A stretch of 64,000 bases of DNA from Agrocybe praecox (GCA_964017145.1 OZ024842.1:1240001-1304000); one strand, 5' to 3'. Shown: positions 12,952 through 25,130, numbered from the stretch's first letter. The notes: generated by a model not told the origin, from the sequence alone. Program-made: numbers and translations.

Positions 12952-13267
12952 AGCAACTCTACGTACGTACGGCAGTGATAATCCCATTGAAATATGCACC
13001 TGACTTGCAATCCAGGTTGAAACCCATGTGCATATTGCTTTCTCATGTATCATACCAAATACGCTATCAAAAATGATAATCGAATGTAAAATAATTCTTC
13101 TTGACCATAAACCATCAGATCTTAGAGCTCAAAAAATGATAATTGTGTCGTTTTTCATTGTGCGTGATAGTATATAGTAAAGGAAAAAGAGGTAAAGAAC
13201 TGTAGGTATAAAGTAGTGAATGTGAACAGTCCAAAGTAGCATGAGCTATACTTCTGAGAAACATTAT
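12952..13267. other. Convergent intergenic region
   Basis: Short AT-rich spacer between two genes that converge. It must hold both 3' ends. No further gene seen. Confidence 0.5.
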
Positions 13268-14556
13268 CTACGCGTCGTATCTCGGAGGAGGATCATTGGT
13301 TTGGGGGTCTTCTGTCGATTTTAAAACTTGCATACGACCTTCTTGTGATTTATCTTCCGCTTCAAGAGATTTCTGGTGGGCAACCATGGAACGATGAAGT
13401 CCTGAGTGGTCGTGAGCCACCACCGTCGCTGCCCCAAGCACAGCGGCGCCTGGAGCAGCAAGAATCGGGAGAGCACTCAAACGAGTGCTGGAGCTCGCAG
13501 CCAAGGAGTAAGGCGGTGATTCGTACGGCGAATGAAGTGGTTCATGGATAGAGCTAGCCGTCTCGCTACTGCGGGACCCCGTCTGCTCCGAGTTGTTCCC
13601 AACGCTCCTGGGGTGGTTAAGACTGGTCGTAAGAATCTGCGGAGATAAGGATGGTGATGTCGATGTGATAGTATTGGCGGGGTTAGATGACCACGAGCTT
13701 GAATAGTGAGAGTACGGGCTGCCCGATGACGTCGCTCTGGCCGCTACGGCAGGGACGATTAACGGACTAGATTGGGTTTGGGACATCTCTGTCGGATGAA
13801 GAGGTTGTTCTTCTTGATGAGGGGACGAGTTGAAAAATGCGGAAGGCACAAAGCCTTGAGGCCGTTTCTTAGCCTTCCGTGCCCGGTTTATGCATCTCGC
13901 CAGGAGCATCAGAATCAGTCCTGTGATGATGACTGTGAAAAGTAATTAGAAATATATGAAAAACCGTTATACAAGGAACTTACGTGAGCCCAGAACTGCA
14001 CCAACGACGCCGCCTGTTGATATGGGTTTCCTAAGTTCAGAAGTTATGATAGCATCTTGGCTTGGAAGAGGTGGCTGGGAGGTATGGCTGGAGCTGCTCG
14101 AGTCATTGGAGCCAACGCTGGAGCTGGGCGTTGATGTGGTAGAAGAATTGATGCTAGTAGCAGTCTGAGAGCTCGTTTTCGAGACACCCGTAGAGCTTTT
14201 CGAGTGTGTGGGCGGCGGGTCGTCGTCATCAGTACTATCAGTGTCGTCCGAATCCGTTGTGTCTGATGAGTTACCCCCAGGCTTACCCTTGCGAGGAATG
14301 AGCTCTCTTGACCTGTCCTAGGCATGTGAACTTCCAAGCAAATATCGTAAAAATACGCTGTCTTTGCGCACCTTGGGATGGAGGCACCTCTAGAGCCGGC
14401 AACCTGAACGACGAGTGTGCCAAACGCCAATCCTGAGTAGTACCTCTTTCTGCTAGTGGACCTTTTTCTTGCTGTTGCTGAAGGCATCTTAATCAAAGGA
14501 TGCACCACCACCGAAGGCGTAGTAGGAAGAGGGACGAGAGAGGAAAAACTCCGCAT
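13268..14556 (-). CDS. Ser/Thr-rich single-pass membrane protein with C-terminal PPxY
   Basis: The reliable part is an extracellular region very rich in Ser, Thr and Asp (acidic SDTTDSDDTDSTDDDDPPP, then a Ser/Thr stalk), one transmembrane segment across an intron (TGGVVGAVLGS then VIITGLILMLLARC) with a basic stop-transfer RARKAKKR, and a cytoplasmic tail of about 210 residues rich in Ser and Pro. The tail ends DPPPRYDA, containing a PPxY motif (PPRY) that usually recruits WW-domain ubiquitin ligases of the Rsp5 type. This layout is that of fungal Mid2/Wsc-like wall sensors, but no WSC or other named domain is seen. The first exon is uncertain: ATG at 14556 with an intron at 14313-14371 gives an open frame, but the N-terminus is basic and not a clean signal peptide. 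Confidence 0.65.
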
Positions 14557-14730
14557 CGAACCGATATTAGTGCTATTAAACCCATGGCCCCAAATGTATT
14601 AGACTCCAGAACGTAGTTCAGTTTCCTCTAGTCCGGATTTTGTTGTTGTGAGAAGCGAGTACTTTAGCGAGGATTGGTTGAACAGGCGCCACGTGAGAGA
14701 TATTACCACATTATTAATGACTTTTTCTGC

Positions 14731-15003
14731 CTATCGGAGAATTTCTTGCTCGCTATAACCGAGGAGATTCTTCACATCGGTGTCTTTAAGGTGGAAATAA
14801 GCTGCGGGAAAGAGGGAACAGTGAACACACCAGGGATTTACCGTTAAGTAGGCAGTCCGCGCTAAATAAACTTGGGCATCAGGCCCTGGAGCTCCTGCCA
14901 AGATAGAAAAAACATATGAACGTGACAAGTAGGAAGTAAACTTCGATATAGGTACAATACCTTCTCTAATTCTTTGTCCGCTGAAACTGAATGTTAGAAC
15001 CAT
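14731..15003 (-). CDS. Possible small spliced gene, unrecognised
   Basis: An ATG at 15003 (MVLTFSFSGQRIREG) joins across a canonical GT-AG intron to GAPGPDAQVYLARTAYLT and runs on to YFHLKDTDVKNLLGYSEQ and a stop at 14731. The composition looks coding and the intron signals are good, but the product is only about 68 residues with no known domain. It could be a small gene, a 3' piece of an undetected one, or chance. The flanks 14557-14730 and 15004-15319 hold nothing else convincing. Confidence 0.3.
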   Translation of the reverse strand: MVLTFSFSGQRIREGIVPISKFTSYLSRSYVFSILAGAPGPDAQVYLARTAYLTVNPWCVHCSLFPAAYFHLKDTDVKNLLGYSEQEILR

Positions 15004-15319
15004 AGTCGAAGACAAAACATCACAGAATTCGTGTCAACTTCCATGCTGCGCAAGAAACATAACAGTACCCGTGATAAGCTTTGAATTACACGTTTGCTGG
15101 TTGCATCAACCGAGTTCTGCATAACAGATGAATATTATCGAGCGGATGAGAAAGAAAAAGAAAAAATAGCCCGACACCTCTAGAACATGACTCTCAATCT
15201 ATGAGCACACCCGAGCCTCGGGGAACTAAAATCATTCTGCCATTAGTATAGCCATAAGTAATATTGGTAACATACAAATATAGATTCAAAGGAAGAATGA
15301 AAAGATAGTTGTGCAAATA

Positions 15320-17783
15320 CTACCAGATGCGTTTGACCATGGTAAACCGTGTGAGATCTTCAAGCTTCACTCTCCCTTTCTTTTTGCCCTGTTCGCCTGG
15401 TTTATTTTCCCCCATTTCAGATGTGCGAGGCATGTCGTCACGATCGCTGTCCAGCAATGTTTTCAATTTCTTGTTATACGCCTATCAAAAAAAATCAAGG
15501 GTCAGCGATGTTGCTAGAAAAAGAGAGAAGCAAACATCGTTGTATACCTGTTCTTCCTTTCCCTCTCCAATAGGATCTCGGCCAAAGTCGTTGACCACAT
15601 CAGCCGCTTCGCGTGCTTCCATTCCGGCTCGACGACGAGTCGCATAGCCCACCAAGTTCACACCAATGATAATTTTGACGACAACAAGGCTTCAAAAGTG
15701 CAAATTAGTTCACGAAGGGAGAATGGAGTGTCATAAAGGCCATTTACCAGATCCAGATAATGAAGCCCATGACAGCCCATGTCATATAATGCATGAGCTC
15801 CGCATTGCTGAGTGATCGGATAGTCCAAGTCCACGGAGAGACAAAATCGGAGCTGATGGAAAACATAAGACCTATAGATTGAGATCCTACAAGAATAGCC
15901 AGAACTGCGAGTGGCAGTGAGGCAAAACCCAGTCGACGGGCAACGAGAGGTGATTGATCAACATATGAGTGCTGCGCAAGGAAGTGGATCAGTTTGCCAG
16001 AAAACAATGTTTGAACATATAAATATCCATACCTTCCTAGCACCTCGCCTCCCGAGGCCGGTCATACTTGCTAAATCACGACATAGAACATCGATATAAC
16101 GTTCATAGACTGATGGACGAATGTGGTTGAACTTGGTGATAAAAGCGTGCTTAAGCCAGTCTACGACCATTTCAGACGCTAACACAGAGACAACCGGCTT
16201 GGGAACGGTAGGTTAGTTGCCAGATCGAATGAGGAAAAAAAAAAAGATCTCACATATGAAATTGTCCACAATACATTGTTTCCTCGCACCCATCCGAAGC
16301 TTTTAGGAAGGACAAAACCACCTGTGAAGTCAAATTCCGTTCCACTTAATTCAATAAGATTGCGGAAGGCGACAATCCCCAGCATCAACGAAAGTGTAAA
16401 TCGTTCCACGATGTCTGCGGGCAGATTACGGTGAATACAAGACAGACAAGCAAGGGACAAAACGCAACATACCTGCGCAAGTGATTTGGAAAAGACTATC
16501 CTTCTCAAACTTCTTGAATACGCTGCCTTTGATTTCCACGAATTGATTAGATACCAGAAGTGTGAGAAGGGCATGATCATATGAATTAATGGCGACATTA
16601 AGTGCAATGAGTTGATAAACCATGACAAGGGCATGGGCAACTGGTATCTCCGTTAGAAGAATAATTATCAAGTATGAATTCGCGGAAGCTTACCAGTATA
16701 CGCCAACGCTAAGAAAAAGAAGAGAAAGGGACGGATCGTATGTGCAGAAACAGGTACCCGACGCGATAGTGGTTCCAATGTGGACCGCGAAAACAAGCAA
16801 TCGAGAATATCTTGACCAATTGATGCGCATAAACGGTCCCCGATCTATTCAACATTTTAATTTTCCTGTTTGTTTCCAAGGAATACCACGTACCTCTAGA
16901 GCATTAAAAATTACATATAATTTGATTGTATCTTGCCCCCGAATGGTGTGGTATATTTTGCTAGCATCCGTGAGGGGGTTCAATATAAGAATTGAAGCCA
17001 CCAGAAGCAGTGCTCGCAATAAGTCGGCCTTTTGAGATGGGGGCAATGAAGCAGATCCACGGAAGATATTTATGATAAAAGGGAAGAGGGCAAGAACAAA
17101 ACGTATAGGAAGAATTGTGAACGTATACAGGAACGAATCAAAACAAAGGATGAATCCAAATCCGATGATCTGAAAAAGGTTTGGTATCTGCTGAAGTCTG
17201 AGAGAAAAAGACGACGTACCTTCTCCATTGCCACAGGCATACTAAGGAAATTACTAACCCGCTCCCACTTCAATTCTTGATGAGAGTCGAAATCCGTGGC
17301 CAGTAACTCTTCCCTGAGGTAATCCCACAACGAGAATGGAGCATCGTAGTTTTCCTGTTGTAACTGTACAGATTCTTCAAACTTCTGTGACCGTGGTGTT
17401 ATTGGCGAAACCGGGGTTGGAGGAGAAAAGGGACGAGAAGGTTGGATTGGCGTAGGAGGTAAAGACGCATATGCTGTCGGTACTGGCCTCTGTTCAAAGA
17501 AGCTCCTTACAGGAGACGTCGATCTTCCACGCGTCCTCTCCTCGTTGGCGGATATTGGCCGGTATTCTTCATAGTCAGATCCATCTGTAAGGTGCGCGCG
17601 ATGATATATAGTTTTCACAGTGCCCCGCGTTGCAGGGCTCAATGATGAGTCCCGACCCTGCGCACGTATTGGAGATGGCGCTGAGGCTAATGATTTAGGT
17701 GAACCTCTAGGCCATCCCGATATGTGCGATGAGATTCGTCTTCTTAACTTGCGCGAGCGTTTCAAAGAATGTTGGGATGACAT
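15320..17783 (-). CDS. EMP65: TAPT1/EMP65-like ER membrane protein
   Basis: A multi-pass membrane protein of the TAPT1 (vertebrate) / Emp65 (yeast) / Pod1 (plant) family, which acts at the ER; yeast Emp65 pairs with the SUN-like protein Slp1 in protein quality control. The disordered N-terminus of about 140 residues has basic, Ser- and Pro-rich patches (MSSQHSLKRSRKLRRR). The conserved core begins SLWDYLREELLATDFDSHQE. It continues with a hydrophobic pair around the Arg-rich start of the membrane region, then the family signature GQDTIKLYVIFNALE-IGDRLCASIGQDILDC, LMLGIVAFRNLIELSG, KHAFITKFNHIRPSVYERY and CRDLASMTGLGRRGARK. At least six hydrophobic segments are visible. The C-terminus is charged, ending VKLEDLTRFTMVKRIW. 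All joins are GT-AG. Confidence 0.88.
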
Positions 17784-18441
17784 TTGGAGTATTCAGTTCC
17801 TATGAAATTACCAAAGTTTAGAATATGGCTGCCATTGCCAGTGCTGCAACGCTGCAATGAAGTAATATGAGATCAACGTCAGTGACGGTTACGATGGTGA
17901 ACGTGGAACAGAATGCATAAGCGACGGCACGCGTCGGTCCCCGCAAACAAACCTGGCCGGGACCGGGAAACCCCATACGGTGAGTACCATTCCTGAATGA
18001 GGTTTTCCAAATTTCACATATTGGATTGTATTCAATGAAATGCTACATAGTCTATCTAGTCACATTGGAATTGACTCCCTGGATATGGGAGACAGTAAAG
18101 AAAAACTATAGAACAAATTGAACATGGTGAGGAAAGGGAGAAAACTCACAGAAAGGGAGGAAGATGGCATAATGGCATATAATCATAGGGACATAGGGGT
18201 AATCATAGAGCATAGAGCATAATTTGTGTCGTAAAATGTCGTGACGAAAGGGAAAGAGAGAAGCCAATTGAAAAAGAGAAAAAAATCAAGAAAAGGAAAC
18301 GTTCGAAAGTTCTGTGTAGAGGTATATTAGTTAAAATGATGGAGAGATAAAAAGTTCAAAAAGTGTTTCGCAAACAAAAGGTTGTGACGGCGGTTAGTGT
18401 GGGAGATGAAGTTGTTGACCTTATCCCCCAGCTGGGGCAAT
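17784..18441. other. Intergenic, AT-rich
   Basis: This holds the promoter of the TAPT1-like gene and the 3' end of the next minus-strand gene. Around 18165-18225 there is a simple, irregular reiteration of a CATAG-like unit (GGCATA, TCATAGG, GCATAGAGCATA). No gene is seen. Confidence 0.5.
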
Positions 18442-20226
18442 TCAATCACTGAATTTTACACGATGATATTCAGTATTCAGACCAAATTCGTCAGCTTTAC
18501 AGCCCAGGGACTTGGGAGGCGGAGTTGGCGGCACATCATCGTTAGTACTGAGCCCCATCGACCCCGCACTAGCACTCTTGCTATCGATCCTCAACCTCAA
18601 CGGACTGGGTCCATGTATGGAATTGGACCTTACCAAACCACTAGCCGGCTTTCCTCTCTCACTTTCCCCGCAATTCTTCGGGATAATAACACACGAGTGC
18701 GACGACACACTCGAGGACGAAGAACTGATACCGCCGGAAATTGTAGTAGTAAGCGACGTCGAGGAAGAACCATCTCTGCTTGAGCTCGAGCCATAGCTGC
18801 CGAGTGACGATGAGGAATACGACGTCGGAACGGACACCGTAGGGGAGGAATGGGATCTACTGATGCTGGGTGCCTTAAAGCGTCCTAGTTTGAAGGAAAG
18901 TGAACCAGAGTTCAGGCTGGGAGTAGGATCGTCTTTATGAACCGGAGCAAATTCGGAACGCGTCTGTTGAGGACGAGATAATGCGGATAATGATCTAGCA
19001 AACGCAGATTTTGCAGGGGAGTCAGAGTTTTCCCAACGATTCAGACGGGTGTTATGGCATGGAGGAATGGTTGCTTTGCTTTTAGGACCAAGCTTTCCAA
19101 TGAGTCGCGGTATTTGAGGAACCGAGTTAGAGAATTTCCGCGTTCGAGGAGGACTAGACTGGACAATAGCAGGCGAGATACAACTATACTCATCATCGCA
19201 CGCTTCGCTAGGTTCCTCTTCCTCGGAACCTTCTGCTTTCTGGTTTTCAAGCCAGTCTCGCTCGTCAGGTAATTTGCGCATCCTTTGCCGCCGTTTGATT
19301 TGTTCTAGTCTGTCTAGCTCCTCCAGAGATGGACCCTCAAGCTGAGCAAGGCGATTTCGGATTCGCGTGATTGTGTTTGCACATAAGCGGCCAGGTGGTA
19401 AATTGAGCTGTTCCCGCAATTCTTCAATGTTCATATCGCTCAGAAGCTTCTGAGGGTTTCTTAAATATTCGTCTTTTGAAACGAGCGGAGGGTTACAGGG
19501 TCTGGGTCTTTCGGCCGGAACTGCGAAAGTCACGTTTGCATGGGCACCTCTCGGTTGAGATGCCGCGCGCCTACGACTATTCTTATCATTTAGGCTTCGA
19601 GAGTAACGGATAAAACCCGATGAAGGATAGTCATCTCTATGTGACGACTCAGGGAGTGAGGATAACCGGATCGGAGGGTTGAAAAGCGGAATATCAGGAG
19701 GTGGGAAAGGGGGAGGTATCCGAGCAGGAGGGGTAAATGATCGACGAAGAGGAGAGGACGGGCGGGATAGAACTTGAAGAGGGAGGGCAGTAAATTCCGA
19801 AGTAAAGTTCTCCTTACGAGCAGCATAGACATCCCAAGAAACATCGTCTAGAACAAGTGTGACCGGCCTCTTTTCCCTAGCTTCAAGGAGACGCTGGCGC
19901 CAATCAATTTCGGCAGTTTCCGCCGCCCTGATAACACCGTCGGGGATATCGAGGATTGGTGGATAATTCTTTGATTTAATGGGCGGTACAGCAGCATTGT
20001 CGTAGCATAGATGTTCAATTCTGATTTGGGATTTTCTGATCGGTTTTCTAGCTTGAGGATCCTTAGGCTTATTGGCACAAGTAGTTGGATCTTGGAGACC
20101 GCTATCCTCAAGAGCGCTTTCGCTATATAAAAAGTATCAGCACAAATGTTATGGTGGACATACAAGCGGGTTTACTTACTTTGAGGGAATAGCATGATTT
20201 ATCGATAATTTACGAAGAGATTGCAT
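18442..20226 (-). CDS. Ser-rich protein of unknown function
   Basis: Two exons: a 47-nt first exon (20180-20226, MQSLRKLSINHAIPS) and one long exon (18442-20122) that together give 575 residues. The middle holds the only part likely to fold: a helical, charged stretch NIEELREQLNLPPGRLC, then TRIRNRLAQLEG and LDRLEQIKRRQRMRKLPDE. The C-terminal third is dominated by Ser tracts and a Pro run (VPPTPPPK). No transmembrane segment, signal peptide or named domain is visible. The frame is open over 1.6 kb and runs cleanly across the intron, so the gene is solid even though its job is unknown. The Ser/Thr-Pro sites suggest phosphorylation (inference). Confidence 0.75.
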
Positions 20227-21349
20227 ATTGAGTGAGTGTTACAGGCAATGGCAGTAAAAGCACCCGTTGCCAAGTGGGCATATAAGCATAAGAAAAGTGT
20301 ACGGGGAAGGAAGGGAAAAAAGACGCAAACGTCCACACAGAGGACGTTTTATACTTGTCCGGTTTTTGCAGGCTCAGATAGAAAACCCCGTCAATGCAAC
20401 GCACAATAAACATTGTCCTCGTAAGGTGGAGCTGTACAGCAACACGCCGTGAACTATCCCCGAACCAACTATCCAGGAACAATGAACCGAGTGGCATGGG
20501 GTTAAGTCAGAAAATTTCCTCCATATTTCTAAGACCCCAATCTAAAGCAGCCCTTAAAGAGAGGTCGGGAATAACACGAAGTTGCACACGTAAGAAATCC
20601 TACGCACAGCACTTCCTCCGTTAACCTGATGAGAAAGACAAAAGAAAGAAAATCGATTCCCCCACCACCGCTGACACGAGAATCTGTGACATGTCGTAGT
20701 CAAAGACACCGACATCAAGCCCTGTTCCACTATAGAACTGACAGGCAGGTAAATCGAGAGAAAGGTCGTGGTCGCACTGAAATGTGGGTGCATTGAAGGA
20801 AGGGGTCAAATTTGTAAATAACTCGGCAAAGCGGTCACGCGACGCGTTATCACAGAGTTGACTTGAATCGCGTATAATAACATACTCGCGTTTGATGAGG
20901 TGACGTCATATTTTATCGGTGGTTGCTTTTCTTGTTTTCTTTGCGCCAACTGAAAAAAGAGGCTTAGAGTTATATGAATAAGTATGTATTGGTTGATCGA
21001 GTGTAGCAGTTACACATACAAATCAAAGATACACTTGGTATGTATTACAGCTGTTCTTCAATTTTCTATATATCCTTCCATCAGGACAAACCGTAAACTA
21101 ACAAATCGAAGGAATGGTATATTGTACAAAGCAAAGGGATGAGAAAACTACCTACAAAAAAGAACATCATGATAACGAGAGACATGACGAGAGGGATGCA
21201 TAATGATAAGACATAAGTGATTGATAATTGACGAGGATGAGACTAATGATGATGATGTCGAAAAGCATAGAGACCATAATGTTTCCAGGAGGAAAGAAAA
21301 ATGCAGGAGAGAGAGAGAAAGCATATATAAGATAGGAGCATATAGTTGT
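20227..21349. other. Intergenic, 1.1 kb
   Basis: Upstream of the Ser-rich gene and downstream of CDC6. A T- and C-rich strand is typical of fungal promoters here. Open frames are short and motif-free. No repeat or RNA gene recognised. Confidence 0.5.
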
Positions 21350-23443
21350 TCAGTCTTCGAAAGCACCAGCAAATGTATCGTTGGAAGAGTTCTTTGATGT
21401 CGCCAGCGCAAAGGTTTTAAGGTCTCTGGAGAGTCGTGATTGTTCTCGCTCCCAGATCGCTCGAGCTTCCTCCTCACGAGAGTCACCAGATTCTTCTAAG
21501 GAAGAGCCGGTTACGCCAAGTCCACGAAGGACCTCGTCTCCCCACATGCCTTGTACAAGGCGCACTTCCCCGACGGCGCCGGCGCCGTGCTTGCCACCAG
21601 CACCGAAAGATGTCGAGCGACCGAAAGTCTTACGGCCTTTCGTGGGACTGGAAGAGAGAGAGGGCGTCGATAGGGAAGAAGACATGGACACAATGCCATT
21701 GCCTTCCAGAACGCCGAGAAGATCACCGAACTCGCTTCGTGAAACAGGTTCAAATAACCCGCTTTCAATGCGAGATAGAACATTCGTATAATAGGTGTGT
21801 AGAGCGCTGATTTCGACGCCTACGCCTGGATTTGAGGTGGAGGTGTTGGGTAACGAGGTGGAACGTTTGATGGGCGAGGCGGTCGGCTTTCTAGGAGATG
21901 CATTAAGGGAGGCGGAAAGCGAAAGTCCTGCGTCAAGACGTTTTGATCCTAAAAGGACGGTCAGAAGACACAGTCGGGCTTGTAGTCCAAGGTTGCGGAT
22001 TTTGGTGATAGTTTCGCTATTACTGCTCGTTGAAGGAGCTGAAGATCCTTTGGCAGAGGCAACAGCAGGAGTATACGCTTTGAGGGCGGCGAGGATATGT
22101 TGGGGAACGACGCTGACAACAGGAACATTGAGAGGATTTTCTTCTTTCATAGATTTGGCCGAAGAACCAACAGCAAGGTCGATAGCCCCACGGAGAACTT
22201 CGAATAAACTGCGAACATCACCGGTCAATGCGGCAACCTTCTTGGTCAAGAGCATGAGGGTTGGTGTCGGAAGGAATTTTTTGATTGTGGCGACCACATC
22301 CGTTGACGCGTCAGCAGCCGAAAGCGATTTCAGGCGCGACTCTAGAATTTCCTGGAGCTGTGCTGGTGTGTAAGGAGCGAAATGGATGGTGGTGACATCG
22401 GCAGATAGCAAGCAACCGCTGGAAGAGGCGGATGTAAGCGTGTGAGTGTTGGCAATACCAATGAGGCGCAATTGAGTTGGCAGTGCTTCCGTAAGTGTGA
22501 AAATGGAAGTTAAACTTTGCGCGTTCGGGGTGATGTGGTCAAGTTCGTCGAGAATGAGAACGCTGATTCAATAGATCAGCGACTGATTACCACGAATGGA
22601 AAGGAAGTCTTACCATCTAGCGTTCAACGTACTGAGTAGACTTTTCACTCCCTCCCTTCCTTTGAGCTTCTTGAACGATGGTTTGCCCTTAGACGTGACA
22701 TAAAGCTCCTCGATCATCCTGGTCCACAAGGCGTCGACGTCCTTGAGGGCCATGCAATTGATGGAGATGATTTTGATATCGTCTTTCATGTCGGACGACA
22801 ACTCCCGAATAATCGAGTTGACAAGGGCTGTCTTCCCTGTTCCCGGAGTACCCGAAATAAACATGCTGGCAGGCGATGTCGTCTCGTCCTCTGTCGTCCC
22901 TTCAATAAAAGCCGACAAAAACTCCACAATTGAGGTGCGCTCATTAACGCGACCAGCAATTTCGGTTTCGGTGTTATTACAGGTGGAACGGAGTAAAGCG
23001 CGAACGCGAGCGTGGAAAGGGAGTAAGAGTGTGGGCGGAGTTGGGGGAGGTGTTGCAATTGCTAGATGCGACATTTCAGTCCTAGGGGTGACGGGAGGTA
23101 GCGACGCGACAGAAGCCGTCCTTCGAATTGCTGAAAGTAATGTTAGTGATGAAGAATTTTTTGCCGAGCTCGACGTACCTGGGCGAGTACGCGCTGGCGA
23201 GATGGATTCTGTAAATGTGCGCCTGAGAGCCCTTGCTGCTCTGGGCGAGTCGGCAATAGATCCCTTGAACGGTGGGATGTTCTCCTTGTTACCATCGCCA
23301 TCCACGGCCGTCACTGTCGTACGAGCACGTTTGGGATTGGGTGTGTTCTCTGGTGTCTGGAGCTGGTCACAAACAGGAAGAGTTACCGCTGGCGAGGACG
23401 AGTCCTGATGACCACGTTTTCCCAAAGTACTGCGTGTCTGCAT
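21350..23443 (-). CDS. CDC6: Cdc6/Cdc18 replication-licensing AAA+ ATPase
   Basis: Cdc6 binds ORC at origins in G1 and loads the MCM helicase through Cdt1. Two exons (22615-23443 and 21350-22563, intron 51 nt) give 680 residues. The first 160 residues are disordered with several Ser/Thr-Pro sites suited to cyclin-dependent kinase control. The AAA+ core follows: RVNERTSIVEFLSAF, Walker A SGTPGTGKTALV, Walker B VLILDELDHI (split by the intron), sensor 1 LRLIGIANT, and the sensor 2 region LTGDVRSLFEVLRGAIDLA. A winged-helix part follows, with a low-complexity Ser insertion (LSTPSLSSSPTKGRKT). The start MQTRSTLGKRG is the first ATG of the frame. Three ACGCGT boxes sit 140-217 bp upstream, the signature of G1/S control by MBF in other fungi. 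Confidence 0.92.
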
Positions 23444-23922
23444 GATGAGGCAGGGAAGAGGATAAGAGTCGACGGATGTGGTGGTCGAAGAGAACAAGAA
23501 GAGTGAGCCAGTCGGATGAATATCTCCCACAATTCAATCTCCGCCTCTCATCAAAACCAGCAGATTGACGCGAGTCGCGTTAACGCGTCGCGCTAAATCA
23601 CGTGTAGACGCGTCCTATTAATAAATACGTCCTGACACGCCACATTACGCCACACGCGTCCCCTGATCTAACACTCAAAATGACTGTTCATATACTCAGT
23701 CTGTGCAGCGCCTGTATCTTTGCGAATATGGAAGCTCTCATAACAATACTACATCCGCTAATTGTGATTGATAGTGCGGACCCTGAGATGAATTTTGTCA
23801 CTTTTCTCAATGGAAGGCGCGAACAAGGAGAATTTATGCAATACTGACCATGTTAATAAAACAATCAGTTAATTACATTCGGTATATAACTCACTACGTA
23901 TGAATGAATGACCAGTCATTAC
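23444..23922. other. Intergenic region with CDC6 promoter
   Basis: The half next to 23443 is the CDC6 promoter (see the MCB cluster). The other half is AT-rich and holds the 3' end of the seven-helix membrane gene. No gene seen. Confidence 0.5.
23583..23659. promoter_or_regulatory. Cluster of three MCB (ACGCGT) sites
   Basis: Perfect ACGCGT hexamers lie at 23583-23588, 23608-23613 and 23654-23659, with near matches (GACGCGAG, GTCGCGTT) just beside them. Chance predicts one such hexamer in about 4 kb; three occur in 77 bp, 140-217 bp before the CDC6 start. ACGCGT is the binding site of the Mbp1/Swi6-type MBF factor in ascomycetes. That the same factor acts here is inference. Confidence 0.75.
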
Positions 23923-25130
23923 CTACTCTACTACGTCAACGGTGGAAATTTCTTCAGGCTGCTTCTTTTCCACAACTTGATTATCCTTTGCTTTCTCCAC
24001 GTCTTGAGTATCTTCTTTCTCGCTCTTCTTCTTGTCCACTGGCCTCCAATCACCCGCAAGTCCGGTACTGAACGTCTTGCGAGCGTTGATAGAAAGTAAT
24101 ATGCACATGACGAGCCATTCCGGAAGAGCGTGGAAGATGTAAAACTCGGCCTTTGCACCGGGTCTATTCAACGGGCTGAACGCCGCTAGTGACGTCGTCC
24201 TAACGTGCATGATAGACAAACGGTAAATCGCGACAATGGACTAAAAGGACAATTTCAGAGTAAGCAAAAAATCTTGTAAAAGGAGTGAGACACAATGATA
24301 CTGACCATAAGGACAATGTTCAAACTTGCAAGTGCTGCGCTACGTCTGCTTACAGCTCTTGCCGGAAACTTCATCACGGTCCAGGCGATGACGAGCAGCA
24401 AGATGACACACATCGCTAGAGCCACGCCGGTGCTCACATATCTACCATATGGCATTCAGGAAAGGTGAAAAAGCGTACTGCAAAACACGAAAGCGTACCT
24501 GAGCGTTGCCGTACTGTCAGCTTTGCCTTGATTATCTATGACATTACTATAATGAGCCTGGGCTATAATCGAGGGTACGATGCTAGCGAAAAATGCGTAG
24601 CGGAGGAGATCCGTCAGCCTGCGAAACCAGAAGCGCAGCTTTGGCTGGTCAGGCGTATTCTCTGGCGGAGGGAGGCAAACCGCTCCTTTGGTCCTACCAG
24701 CAGGTGAATTCGGGTAGGTGTCCGATCCAAAGGTGGCGTTCACGAGTAGGCAGCGGATGAAACCTACGCTGTCATTTGCGATGTTAATGTAGCCCATCCC
24801 GAAACTAATTTGCATGTACGTGGTCAACCCACGCGAGTAACGGCGAGAGTCATCATGAGTCTGAGAGGCACGTAATGCATAAATGACAATTCTAGGATCC
24901 GGAGGACCAAAGTGCTTTAGCCAATATTGTTGCTATGCATACACAACTATTCCTTACCTCTCAATCGAGAAAACTCCAGTTCCAATCAGCAGAAGAACTC
25001 GGGACCTCCTCGATAATATCCGATATACCACCAGGGGGAAGAGCAAGCCATAAAGAACCGCGAACACTATTGACGGGGCGAAATCCAACGGCAGAGGGGT
25101 CCCACCAACAGGAGCTGGGAAATTCACCAT
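23923..25130 (-). CDS. Seven-helix fungal membrane protein, function unknown
   Basis: The start MVNFPAPVGGTPLPLDFAPS leads directly into helix 1 (IVFAVLYGLLFPLVVYRIL). Further hydrophobic segments are VLLLIGTGVFSIERIVIYAL, YMQISFGMGYINIAND, YAFFASIVPSIIAQAHYS, STGVALAMCVILLLVIAW, ALASLNIVLM-SIVAIYRL and the conserved end FHALPEWLVMCILLSINARK. That makes seven helices with a short outside N-terminus, followed by a charged Lys/Glu-rich tail of about 45 residues. The topology is receptor-like and also resembles fungal RTA1-type proteins, but I see no signature that assigns it to a known receptor class. Four introns are GT-AG and phase-consistent. A role in sensing or transport is only a suggestion. 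Confidence 0.8.

Noticed and set aside
14044..14400. Arg/Leu-rich reading of the Ser-rich protein gene in another frame
   Set aside because: It is a frame-shifted shadow; the Ser/Asp-rich frame joins correctly to the membrane helix.
18190..18212. A homing-endonuclease (I-SceI-like) site
   Set aside because: TAGGGACATAGGGGTAAT resembles the I-SceI site at its ends, but differs at four inner bases and lies in a simple CATAG-rich stretch.
21381..23408. Plus-strand long frames opposite CDC6 (up to 221 residues)
   Set aside because: They are antisense reflections of the GC-rich CDC6 codons and lack any domain.
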